Positions 1-10,505 of a DNA stretch of 64,000 nt are shown piece by piece. The translations under genes were made by a program, and so were the position numbers. Each line of letters starts with the position of its first letter. Position 1 is the stretch's first letter. The notes beneath the pieces are model-generated. The model was not told the DNA's origin. It was given only the letters and a program-made list of their open reading frames with translations, and searched no databases. This DNA is from Larix kaempferi (Eukaryota > Streptophyta > Pinopsida > Pinales > Pinaceae): the NCBI GenBank assembly GCA_027924585.1, contig BSBM01000059.1, forward strand, positions 4,588,001 through 4,652,000. Direction: 5' to 3'.

Positions 1-269
1 AAAATGAGTGTTGAGCTCGTTTAAACCATGAAGATAAGAACAATCATCTCCCAACCATAGACAAAGCTATTTGTCTCCCCCGAGCTCAGACCTTCCAATA
101 GAGAACAATGTACATTCGGATACTAGTAGCGCAAACCCTAGAAAACAAGGGAGAAACTTCTCCAATATTGGAGAACCCCAAAAAATCAGTCCGTTAACTG
201 AAGTAGCGAACCTCTCTTTGCTAGAGCGAACTTGCTTGAGTGAATGACGAAATGAGAGGTCGAACTCTC

Positions 270-277
270 TATTTATA
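270..277 (-). promoter_or_regulatory. TATA box of LTR copy L1
   Basis: The minus strand reads TATAAATAGAGAG, a canonical plant TATA context inside the LTR. The same box is at 2214-2221 (L2), 3214-3221 (L3), 15987-15994 (P2) and 25527-25534 (U1 M1). Upstream on the minus strand are two GCCGAC cores (309-314, 333-338) and three imperfect palindromes (345-402), so this is probably the LTR U3 promoter. Confidence 0.6.
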
Positions 278-344
278 CAAATCAAAGGGTGACTTTTTTC
301 CTGACTGGGCCGACCAAAGTTCCCCTAACTGCGCCGACCTAACT

Positions 345-402
345 GGGGCAGTTCTGCCCATTGTATGGGGCAAATTTCCCACTGCTTTGCGGAAGTTTAC
401 CC
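345..402. promoter_or_regulatory. Three imperfect palindromes in the LTR U3 region
   Basis: Three 14-15 nt near-palindromes follow each other at about 22-bp steps: GGGGCAGTTCTGCCC (345-359), GGGGCAAATTTCCC (367-380) and GCGGAAGTTTACCC (389-402). Other copies show closer forms such as GGGGCAAATTGCCC. They sit roughly 70-130 bp upstream of the TATA box on the LTR's own strand. The regularity suggests binding sites for a dimeric protein, but no factor is assigned. Confidence 0.45.
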
Positions 403-590
403 ACTGGTCCGACCTTTCTTGGGGGAATACAAAAAATTACATCTAATAAATCTTTTCTTTGGGATTTCACCCGTAGTTTTACATTAAGTGTTTTACATGA
501 TCGAATACATTGACATCTTGTCTCATAGGAGGTACCTTAACAAGATGAAATGCAATAAGAATAACTTCTGAAGTTGTACTGTTTCCAACA

Positions 591-1224
591 CTCCCTCTCA
601 ACAAGGAAGGTATTCTTCGAACACTGTATTCTAATCTTATTCTTTATTTGGTCGACCTATGAGGTGATGCCCCATGCAGCTACTACTCCAACACTGCCTC
701 TTGGCAATGGAGATATCGTCAACATTATCATACTGAAACACATCTCGATATTATATGTACATCACAGTTATCTCTAACCTCTCTATATCATAAGGAAGGT
801 CTTCCAACACAATCACAGTTAGTCGAGAAGTGTCAACAAATCAATCTTCGTGCGTCTGCTCAATCCAGTCCATCAGGGAACATACACTTGCTCCACGACC
901 CTGCCCTCTCCATAGGTGAGTGACTCATGCATCAGCTCAAGAACTCTGCACAGTCCATCGTAGAGTCTATCATGCATCAATACAATGTGCTCAGCTCAAC
1001 CCAGTCCATCGGGTGCCTACATCATCAACACTCCCTCTTAGCTAGAGAGTTATCATCACATCTTGTTATCATAAAAGGCTCCATTCCAACACAAGGATAC
1101 ACTCCACAAAGGAGAACGTTCCCCAAATGAACTATCCACAAATAAGCACGTTTCTCAAAGAAACCATCCCACAATGGGACACACTCCACAGAGAACTACA
1201 TTTCATAAAGGAACAATCCCACAA
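591..1224 (-). mobile_element. Family F 3' internal region (polypurine tract at its left end)
   Basis: Non-coding internal sequence next to L1. Reading the minus strand towards the LTR, the purine-tract-plus-TGTTG motif appears three times: near 1041, near 693 and at the true LTR border (590/591). Three degenerate CAGTCCATC repeats lie at about 873-1010. Short ORFs exist in several frames but differ between copies and show no recognisable domain. Confidence 0.55.
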
Positions 1225-1371
1225 AGGGACCATATTATCTTTTTAAAGAAGATATATGATCTACCTGATGAACATGGTCATTCTAGAACACAGAGGATTA
1301 CTTCCTCAAGCACTTTATCTGTGAAAGTTGGCAATGATGGGAAAAATCTTTGAAGAGGAGAAATGAGATGA

Positions 1372-1783
1372 GGGGATTCGAGGGACAATAGAGAACGGAA
1401 AGAGGAAAAATGCCAGAGATGTTGAGTCATCGATCCCATGACTACAGTCTATGCGATGAAACGACTACAAAGAACGCCATACACAAGAGAAAATGCAGAA
1501 AATCACCTTAAATAGTGTTGATGTTGGTTTCGAGCTCCACACTCATTTTGTTTATGTCCTTTTCCACTCATTTAGTGATCCTGGTTATGCTGCTATAAAC
1601 ATTAACAAGGTCAAGGAAGGCTCGAAACCACCACCAACACTATTCAAGGTGAGTTTCTTCATTTTCTTTTGTGTAGCGTGTTGTTCGTAGTCGTTGCATC
1701 ACATAGATTGCAGTCATGCGATCGACGATTCAACATCTCCCACATTTTTCCTCTTTTCATCCTCTATTGTCCCGAGTATCACC
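1372..1783. repeat. Long inverted repeat (hairpin) copy 1
   Basis: Left arm 1372-1535 is the reverse complement of right arm 1619-1783 with scattered mismatches (roughly 85% by eye). The loop is 83 bp (1536-1618). The loop matches the end of the family F LTR in the opposite orientation, so the structure joins element pieces head to head. Transcription through it could form a hairpin of about 165 bp. The sequence up to about 1224 has no gene and matches 12455-12600, upstream of hairpin copy 3. Confidence 0.8.
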
Positions 1784-1869
1784 TTGTCTCAATTGTATAT
1801 ACTAGCCTGTGAAGGCTGGTATATCTAGAATAGAGATGTTAGCAATATTTCTCTACGCGACACTGATTG

Positions 1870-1877
1870 TGACACCA
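1870..1877 (-). other. Decayed primer-binding-site-like motif
   Basis: The minus strand reads TGGTGTCA here, one base from TGGTATCA, the start of the initiator-tRNA-Met primer site used by many plant LTR elements. The equivalent at 13096-13103 is an exact 8-mer match. Pairing is not convincing beyond eight bases and the neighbouring LTR end is unclear. Confidence 0.25.
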
Positions 1878-1911
1878 CCTCCTACAAAAAATAAACTAGC
1901 AGGCGAATACG

Positions 1912-2470
1912 AGGATCATTGAAAGAATGGTAAATCACAGAAACAAAATGAGTTTCGAGCTCGTTTAAACCATGATGATAAGAACAATCATCTCCCAACC
2001 ATAGACAAAGATAGTTGTCTCCCCCGAGCTCAGACCTTCCAAAAGAGAACGATGTACATCCGTATAGTAGCAGCACAAACACTAGAAAACAAGGGAGAAA
2101 CTTCTCCAATAGTGGATAACCCCAAAAAATCAGTCCCTTAACTGAGGTAGCGAACCTCTCTTGGCTAGAGCGAACTTGCTTGAGTGAATGACGAAATGAG
2201 AGTTCGAACTCTCTATTTATACACATCAAAGGGTGACTTTTTTCCTGACTGAGCCGACCTGACTTTCCCTAACTGCACCGACCTGACTGGAGCAGTTCTG
2301 CGCATTGTATGGGGCAAATTGCCCAGTGCTTTGGGACAGTTTACCCACTGGTCCGATTTGTCTTGGGGGAATACAAATAATTACATTTAATAAAACTTTT
2401 CTTTGTGATTTCACCACTAGGTTTACATTGAGTGTTTTACATGATCAAATACATTGACATCGTTTCTCAT
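1912..2470 (-). mobile_element. Family F LTR, copy L2 (5' end missing)
   Basis: Matches L1 and L3 from the AGGATCA junction at 1912 to about 2470, where it breaks into hairpin copy 2, so its TGTTGG terminus is lost. The TATA box is at 2214-2221. Two RCCGAC cores (2253-2258, 2277-2282) are kept at the same distances from the TATA box as in L1. Confidence 0.7.
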
Positions 2471-2790
2471 AAGAACGCCCTACACGAGAGAAAATATAGA
2501 AAATCACCTTAAATAGTGTTGATGTTGGTTTCGAGCTCCACACTCATTTTGTTTATGTGTTTTTCCACTCATTTAGTGATCCTGGTTATGCTGCTATAAA
2601 CATTAACAAGGTCAAGGAAGGCTCGAAACCACCATCAACACTTGTCGAGGTGAGTTTCTTCATTTTCTCCTGTGTAGGGTGTTGTTCGTAGTCGTTGCAT
2701 CACATATACTGCAGTCATGAGATCGATGACTCAACATCTCCCACATTTTTCCTCTTTCCATCCTCTATTGTCCCCAGTATCACCTCGTCT
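2471..2790. repeat. Long inverted repeat copy 2, left arm truncated
   Basis: The right arm (2620 to about 2784) is complete, but the left arm keeps only 2471-2536. The 83-bp loop (2537-2619) is the same length as in the other two copies. The left break coincides with the end of LTR L2, so the two were joined by one rearrangement. A degenerate primer-site-like TGGTTTCA follows on the minus strand near 2875. Confidence 0.75.
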
Positions 2791-2912
2791 CACTTGTATA
2801 TACTATCCTGTGTAGGCTAGTATATCTGGAACATAGATGTTAGCAATATTTTTGTACGCGAAACTGATTGTGAAACCACCTCCTACAAAAAATAAACAAG
2901 CTGGCGAATGCG

Positions 2913-3534
2913 AGGATCACTGAAAGAATGGCAAATCACAAAAAAAAATGAGTGTCGAGCTCGTTTAAACCATGATGATAAGAACAATCATCTCCCAACC
3001 ATAGACAAAGCTATTTGTCTCCCCCAAGCTCAGGCCTTCCAATAGAGAACAATGTACATTCGGATAGTAGTAGCGGAAACCCTAGAAAACAAGGGAGAAA
3101 CTTCTCCAATAGTGGAGAACCCCAAAAAATCAGTCCGTTAACTGAAGTAGCGAACCTCTCTTTGCTAGAGCGAACTTGCTTGAGTGAATGACGAAATGAG
3201 AGGTCGAACTCTCTATTTATACAAATGAAAGGGTGACTTTTTTCTTGACTGGGCCGACCTAAGTTTCCCTAACTGCGCCGACCTGACTGGGACAGTTCCG
3301 CCCATTGTATGGGGCGAATTGCCCACTGCTTCGCGGCAGTTTACCCACTGGTCCGACCTTTCTTGGGGGAATACAAAAAATTACATTTCATAAATCTTTT
3401 CATTGGGATTTCACCCCTAGGTTTACATTCAGTGTTTTACATGATCGAATACATTGACATCTTCTCTCATAGGAGGTATCTTAACAAGATGAAATACAAT
3501 AAGAATAACTTTCGAAGTTGTATTGTTTCCAACA
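2913..3534 (-). mobile_element. Family F LTR, copy L3 (full length)
   Basis: The best complete older LTR: 622 bp from the AGGATCAC junction to the TGTTGG terminus at 3534. TATA box at 3214-3221; GCCGAC cores at 3253-3258 and 3277-3282; the palindrome trio lies farther right. The left junction is where primer-site-type flanks (1.9, 2.9 kb) and module-type flanks (14 kb onwards) diverge, so I take it as the LTR end, although it lacks a clean terminal CA. Confidence 0.65.
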
Positions 3535-4118
3535 CTCCCTCTCAACAAGGAAGGTATTCTTCGACCACTGTATTCTAATCTTATTCTTTATTTGGTCGAC
3601 CTATGAGGTGATGCCCCATGCAGCTACTACTCCAACACTGCCTCGTGGCCATGGAGGTATCGTCAGCATTATCATACTGAAAGACATCTCGATATCATAT
3701 GTATATTACAGTGATCTCTAACCTCTCTATATCATAAGGAAAGTCTTCCAACACAATCACAGTTAGTCGAGAAGTGTCAACAAATCAATCTTCATGCATC
3801 TGCTCAATCCATTCTATCGGGGAACATGCACTAGCTCCACGACTCTGACCTCTCCATAGGTGAGTCACTCGCGCATCAGCTCAAGAACTCTGCACAGTAC
3901 ATCATAGAGTCTATCATTCATCAATACAATGTGCTCAGCTCAACCCAGTCAATCGGGTGCCTACATCATCAACACTCCCTCTTAGCTAGAGAGGTATCAT
4001 CACGTCGGAACACATCTTGTTATCATAAGAGGGTCCATTCCTAACCAGGGATACACTCCACAAAAGAGAACGTTCCCCAAATGAACAATTCACAAATAAG
4101 CACGTTCCACAAAGAAAC
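3535..4118 (-). mobile_element. Family F 3' internal region, interrupted by the gypsy segment
   Basis: Collinear with 591-1165, starting with the polypurine tract beside L3 and containing the same tract-like repeats. Similarity stops at about 4118 in the ACAAAGAAAC stretch, where gypsy coding sequence begins. The rest of the family resumes at 12455. Confidence 0.65.
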
Positions 4119-7100
4119 ATCAAATCTTTATCTGTCACAGGAGATTCTGACCTCATTGTGTCCCAAGTCAAAAACGAATTCGCTGCCAAGAATAATAGAC
4201 TTAGAGACTATAGAAATGCAGTTTGGGATACCATTGAGTGCTTTGATGCCTTCGGGATTAAGGTTGTTCCCCGTGAACAAAACACTTTGGCTGATGAGCT
4301 ATCTGTGATGGCCAGTACTCTTCAAACTTCTGAGTCTTTAAAGCAACAAAGTTGCAAGCTTGAAGTCTTGTTTAGACCCTCTCTCCCTGATAATGAAGAC
4401 CATTGGCAGGTTTTTGACAATGATGCCCAAGTTATCCGATTTTTGACTGCCTCTCAAACCCCAATGGTAAACTTTGAAGATGAAATAAAGGGTGGCTCAA
4501 TTGAAGGAATGGATGTCACAGAAATCGCCTTCCCCCTTGAGAAAAATTTCAATAGGCATGCTGAGTACAAAGGTAGGAGATTTGAGCCTGTGGATGGGGT
4601 TATTGAAATAAATGTAGGATCTTCTTGTTCCCCAAAAATGATCAGAATTGGGATAAATGCCTCGGAAGAAGAAAGAAGAAGAATTATAGAATTAATCAAA
4701 GAATATAAAGACGTGTTTGCATGGATCTATGATGATTTAAAAACTTATGATCAGTCCATTATAGAACACACTATTCCTCTTAAAGAGGGAGCCAAACCAT
4801 ATCGACAAAAGTTGCGAAACATGAACCCTAAGTTAGCTCCCTTATTTAAAAAGGAATTGGAAAAGATGTTGGCAGCAGGTATTATTAGACCAGTTAGGCA
4901 TACAACCTGGGTATCCAATCCTGTAATCGTAAGGAAGAAAAACAGGGAGATTAGAATTTGTATTGACTTTAGGAACCTGAATCAAGCGTCTCTAAAAGAT
5001 AACTATCCATTGCCCAACATGGAAAATCTGTTGCAAAGTGTAACAGGGCTGGCATGCTATCTTTACTGGATGGTTTTTCGGGTTACAACCAGGTCCAAAT
5101 CAAAAAAGAAGATCGTGGGAAGACAACCTTCACCACCCCGTGGGGAACATTCGAATATATAAGAATGCCATTTGGGCTTCTGAATGCAGGGTCAACCTTT
5201 CAAAGGGCAATGGATCATGCATTTGAAGGCTTAATTGGCAAAATCATTGCAATTTACCAAGATGACCTAACTGTTTTCTCTAAGGACAGGGGAGACCACA
5301 TAAAGCACTTAAGGAGAATCTTTGAGAGATGTCGAAAATTTGGAATATCTTTGAATCCTAAAAAGTCTACTTTCGGTGTGGATGAAGGGAAGTTGTTAGG
5401 TCACATTGTTTCCAAAGAAGGCATTAGAATTGATCCTGAAAGAGTACAAGGAATTCAAGCCATAGCTCCCCTAAAAGATGTCAGCTCTTTACGGTCGTTT
5501 TTCGGGAAAATAAACTTCGTAAGAAGATTCATTCCTAACCTAGCTGAGTTGGCCAAACCTTTAAACAACTTGCTTAAGAAGGATGCAAAGTTTATTTGGG
5601 ATAAGAAATGTGATGCCTCATTCGAGTCTCTAAAGAAAGCCATTGCCTCTGCACCTGTCCTAGTAAGCCCAAACTACAACAAGGAATTTTTGATTTATTC
5701 CTATGCATCCGAGGACACCGTAGCAGGTGTGTTGTTACAAAAGAATGAAGACAACCATGAGCAACCTGTTGCCTTTATGAGTAAAAACCTTAGAGACGCA
5801 GAACTCAATTACACAACCACTGAAAAACAAGCATATGCTTTGGTCAAGTCTTTGAAACATTTTAGGACATATATCGGATACTCCAAAATTATTGCCTATG
5901 TCCCTTATCAAGCAGTGAAAGATGTCTTGTCTCAACCTGATGGCATAGGGGTTAGGGGTAATTGGATTTCAAGGATTCAAGAATATGATATTGAAATCAA
6001 ACCAATCAAGATAGTGAAGGGCCAAGGGTTAGCACAACTGTTGACTGATTCCAAAATGCAGCAAAATAATATGGTTCTTTATATTAATGAAGATCACGAG
6101 TGGTACAAGGACATCATTTTCTACCTTAGACATATGACCTGTCCTGATCACCTTGTAGACCACCAGAGAAGAGCTTTAAGGTTAAAAGCATCTAAGTATG
6201 TATTAACTGAAGATGGTTTGGGTTGGAAGAATCCAGATGGAATCATACTCAAATGTGTAAATCATGATGACTCCCAGAGAATCATCAAGGAAATGCATTC
6301 AGGATTATGCAGAGGACATTATGCACCTAGAACCACAGCTGCTAAGATCATGAGAGCTGGGTATTATTGGCCATCCTTGTTCAAAGATGTGCACACATTT
6401 GTAAGAACATGTCAAGAGTGTCAATTTTATTCAGGAAAACCTAGACTACCTTCCTTGCCTTTGACCCCAGTCATTATAGAAGCTCCCTTCCAACAATGGG
6501 GAATGGATTTTGTAGGACCAATAAACCCAAGCTCTTCAGGTGGATATAAATACATCTTGACCTGCACAGATTATTTTACTCGCTGGGTTGAAGCTGTCCC
6601 TACCAAGAAGTGCACCGCAGAAGTAGTGGTCAAATTTTTAGAAGAAAATATCGTTTCCAGGTATGGTTGCCCTTGTAAAATCACAACCGATAATGCCCCA
6701 GCTTTTAGCAAAACAGAGATGTCGACCTTTTGTTCTGACCACGGCATCACTCTATCCCACTCCTCCAATTATTACCCCCAGGGTAATGGATTGGCTGAGT
6801 CAAGCAATAAGAACCTAATCAGGCTTCTAAAAAGAATGGTCGGCGAAAACAAAAGGACTTGGGATGTCAAGCTTAAGTATGCCCTCTGGGCAGATCGAAC
6901 AACAGTTAAAAGAATAACAGGAAAAGCTCCTTTTGAAATAGTGTATGGGCAAAACTTTAGGCTTCCGATCAATTTTCAAATCCTTGTTTATGAACTACTG
7001 CGACAATGTTCCACTGAGCAAGAAGCCATGCAAGCAAGAATTGACAAGTTAGTAGAACTAGATGAAAACAGAAGGGAAGCATGGGATAAAATGGTGTTGG

Positions 7101-7366
7101 AACAAGAAAGAATAAAAGAAACTTTTGATCAACGAAGCAGGGACATAAGTTTTGGAGTAGGTGATATAGTTCTACTGTGGGATAAGAACAAATAGAAACC
7201 TGGAAACCATGGCAAATTTGAAAAGATATGGATGGGTCCCTATCAAATAAGTAGAGTTGCAGGTAAAAACTCTTTTTGGTTGGAAACATTGGATGGGTAT
7301 GAATTGGAGCTGCCAGTGAATGGGGTACTGTTGAAACACTACTACCCCCTTATTCCCTTTGAATGA
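4119..7366 (+). pseudogene. pol: Gypsy pol: RNase H-like, RT, RNase H, integrase; broken
   Basis: Polyprotein for reverse transcription and integration. 4119-4320 is the C-terminal half of an RNase H-like domain (GDSDLIVSQV; PREQNTLADELS). RT follows from about 4735, with YQDD at 5255-5266. A second, connection-type RNase H at about 5680-6010 lacks the usual catalytic Asp (YSYASEDT). Integrase has an HHCC finger (6296, 6317, 6410, 6419) and D-D-E codons at 6506, 6689 and 6797 (D-x35-E). A single-base frameshift near 5050-5056 splits RT, and an in-frame TAG at 7193-7195 is followed by 57 more codons of a recognisable integrase C-terminus to TGA at 7364-7366. The apparent start at 4158 is a GTG inside the domain; the real start is missing. 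Confidence 0.9.
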
Positions 7367-10320
7367 TCTTCCATACTATGCCTTGCCTTGCCTGTTTAAA
7401 GTAGGTAGCTTCTGAATAAGCTCACTTGAGCAGTAGGATTTGTGTGATTTTTCTTTTTCTGTCTGCTGAGTAGTGTCCTCTTTTTCTTTTCTGCTTGGAG
7501 CGTCTGCTTGTTTTCTTCTTTATTGAGTTGAGCCTTGCTCCTTCCAAAGTTTGTCTCATCTACTGCATGCATTTAAAAAAAAAAATTAGTTGTCACTTCT
7601 ATTTTTGGCTGCCTCTGCAAGTTGAGATTGCCTGATTGAAAAAGTTCTCTTTTCCTCCTGCACAGTGATAAAAATAATAAATAAATGATATATGCCATGT
7701 TAGTTTAAATGTTTCTTTTATGCATTTCAGTTCTGTTTTAGAATAGATTTCAGTTTCAGTTTTATTTTGTATTTTTCCCATACATGCTCCATGAGGTATT
7801 CTAGTGTTTGTGAGAGCAGAAACAGGTGCAAAATAAAAGCTGAAAGCAAGGATGATGCAGTGTTCGATTGAAGATTGATGCAGAGCAGATCGAGACCAGA
7901 GATTCTAAGGTTCTCAAGCGCTCCCTCCCTTAGAGCACTTGTCCCAGCTGGAGCCAGATGTTATCACACTATAGTAGCAGGGCTACTATCCTTGTTCAAC
8001 AGATATCTGCACATTCCAGAGCTTCCATTATTTCATAGCATGGCTATATATTTGGATCACTCATGATCAGAGCAGTATATTATTCAGATTTATTGTTAGA
8101 CCTTGTGTCAAGGCTGAGCCTTGAGAGTTCAGATTTGATGACCGATGTGACCCTTTATCCCATACAGTTTCAGTTCAGTGCTTAGAGATCTATTGCAGCA
8201 GTGTTTCAGATGATACATGATGATTATTATGATGATGTTGTATGATCTACGGATATATTATCACTGACTGTGGATTATTATCTTGTTGATTTAGTCATGT
8301 TTACAGCATCTGCTTGGTATATTATTCCTGATGTGGCGAACTGTTTAAAATGAACTATGAATCATAAAATGGACAATTGCTTGCATATTTAGGTCATTTA
8401 ACAAAACCCACTGGTTTTCACCTTACATAGATATGGTCTTTCTTGACACCAGTTGTCTGCTAGTGTAGGCTCCATATGCACTTGACTCCATCCATACATG
8501 ACCTTCCTATTTGGCTTTATACCTTAACCTATCTCATTTGACTTTCTGATACTGAGGACTTCCCGATTTTTCTACCTCTGTGTTTGGACCGCATCCCTGT
8601 ATATTCAGTGTCTCGGCTCTAGGTTGGTGACAAAACTTGCCTTTAGTGAGTTGGATTGTAGGCCTAAATCATTCTGGTCGGTTGTCTCGATGTTTGGCAT
8701 TGGCTCGAACTCCCCCTAGTCACTTGAGATGTTGTTGGCTAAAACTGAAAGCTCATGATCTACCTATGGAAACTTATAAATTCGCCATGGAAACAAAAAA
8801 AAGAGGCAAGAGCGATGAACAGCTAAAAATACTCCTCGAAGAGTATAAGAAAGGTCCAAAAAGCAATGGTTCTTAAAAGTTATATCTAAACAATTGCTGA
8901 CCTTATATATTTGAAAACATGCCCTGGATGCAAGCTGCAACTAGTTGTGCTTATCAGCACATCTGAAATCCGAAGGGTTATGTAGGACAAAAAGGCCATG
9001 AAATAAAATTGAATGATCCTAATAAACCTGGATCAAATTGATGTAGACATGATCCCTAAGTTGAATAAACACTCTCTGAACAACTTATCCATTTGTGAGG
9101 CACAGCCATCCCCCGTGTTATTTTGTCCAGCACAGAGTTTGTAGCTTTCCCCTTTCTCCCAATCCAAAGTATTTTTAAGTTGAGTTAGACAGGTCAACCC
9201 CTTTGCCCAACCTTGTTCCTAGCCTTCATCCTTCACTAGCAGTTTGACCATGTTCAATGGGTGAGTTTGTCATTTGAACTATTGTGCAAGTAATTTTTAT
9301 CTAACAACGGAATATGCTAACTTAATTAATGCCACTGAATGGATGTTATACTTTGAGCTTGGCTGTGAGAATGATTAGAGAAGCATTGTCTTAGTCTACT
9401 GTTGTGATTTATACTTGGTTGTATATTCTTGGGATCCGTTATGATGTGGACCATATATATATGCTTTTTGATGATGATTCATGGTCCCACATGCTTGATG
9501 ATGATAACATATGATGGACATATGATACTATCATATGATGGACATATAATGCAGATGATGATTGATGCAATTCAGCAGGTTTCATTATTACTGCAGATCA
9601 GCGGATTATGCATTGTCCATATATGGTGGACCCTACAGCTGGCCCATTAGGGCAACCCATGGTGTATGAGTACACATTTCTAGTGGATTTGGGTTTTCTA
9701 GATCCAATGAGACACTTATCTTTCAGTTCCGGGCACTTCTGATAGTGATTGATGCAGTTTTACACTTGTTGACAAGATTTGGGGTTGATTTCCCAGCTTG
9801 AGCAGCAGGGGCCTCGAGAGGCCAGTTCACCTAGGGCGCTGATGATGAAGGGGGTGGTCCAGCCACTTGTTTTTACCATTTACCCCCCCTTCTGGTGAGC
9901 CTGGTGGGCTCAGATGGACAGCGTAGGTGCCCTAGGAGGCAGTTTTGGCACTTTCACAGTTACCGAGGCAGTTAAAAAATGGGATAAAGTGGTCACTGAG
10001 GAAATCGATTTGGGAAATTGGGGCAAGGTTTTGGCATTTGATCTTCACAGAGGTCTTCCAAGGTGATCTCACTATCTTCCGGTCAGTTTTCACCATGTGG
10101 GTATGCCTACATTGATCACAGGAGGTCATTTACTGCTTGACTGTCATGGATTTGGAGGACAGTTTTGGTCATTTATATTATCTTGGACATATTTTATTAT
10201 TTTATTGTGCCTTGGGGATGATCTAGTAAGGATTGATGCCTCCTAGCCCCACCATGTGCTTATTTTGTCATGTCCTAGTCATCATGAGGTGGATCATTGT
10301 ACTTTTACCCCTCTAGTGGA
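7367..10320 (+). other. Non-coding 3' region of the gypsy fragment
   Basis: About 3 kb with no recognisable domain. It holds a poly-A run near 7575, a TGATGA-rich stretch with an 18-bp repeat (9508-9525, 9532-9549) and a purine run near 9845 that could be a polypurine tract. An ORF at 8637-8876 ends in a Lys/Glu-rich tail (METYKFAMETKKRGKSDEQL...); its last 40 codons look protein-like but I cannot assign them. A long untranslated region between integrase and the 3' LTR is known in Tat/Ogre elements. Confidence 0.4.
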
Positions 10321-10505
10321 TGACGTCACCCCCTTGTTGTACCATTTAGTGGGGGCGCTATTATTATATTGGGTGATCCATGTGATATATTGTTATGGTT
10401 CATCTTAGCCATTGATTGTATGATGAGATCTTTTAATCTCAACCACTCATTTGATGTAGTATTGTAGAGTGGTATAGGGTTTTGGTCTTTATTATCCTAT
10501 ATAAG
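10321..10505 (+). promoter_or_regulatory. LTR-type promoter: TGACGTCA site plus TATATAAG box
   Basis: A perfect 8-bp palindrome TGACGTCA (10321-10328), the classic bZIP (CRE/C-box) site, lies about 170 bp upstream of CCTATATAAGGAG (TATATAAG at 10498-10505). The arrangement suits a U3 region of the 3' LTR of the gypsy element. The LTR start cannot be fixed by eye. Confidence 0.5.

Larger units (their letters stand above)
1..590 (-). mobile_element. Family F LTR, copy L1 (cut by window edge)
   Basis: Long terminal repeat read on the minus strand. Its 5' end is at 590, where the minus strand starts TGTTGGAAAC directly after a purine tract (GAGAGGGAG), the polypurine-tract/LTR arrangement of Ty1/copia-type elements. 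It carries a TATAAATA box and then a leader-like stretch. The left end lies outside the window. The same sequence recurs about twenty times, whole or truncated. No coding domain is seen, so the copia assignment rests only on the terminal sequence and the tract. Confidence 0.75.

Noticed and set aside
4158-4160. Start codon for the first pol frame
   Set aside because: The codon is GTG in the middle of the RNase H-like domain and the frame continues upstream to 4119. It is not a real start.
8637-8876. 79-codon ORF in the gypsy 3' region
   Set aside because: The tail looks protein-like (Lys/Glu-rich), but there is no recognisable family or second exon. Kept only as a remark in the region entry.
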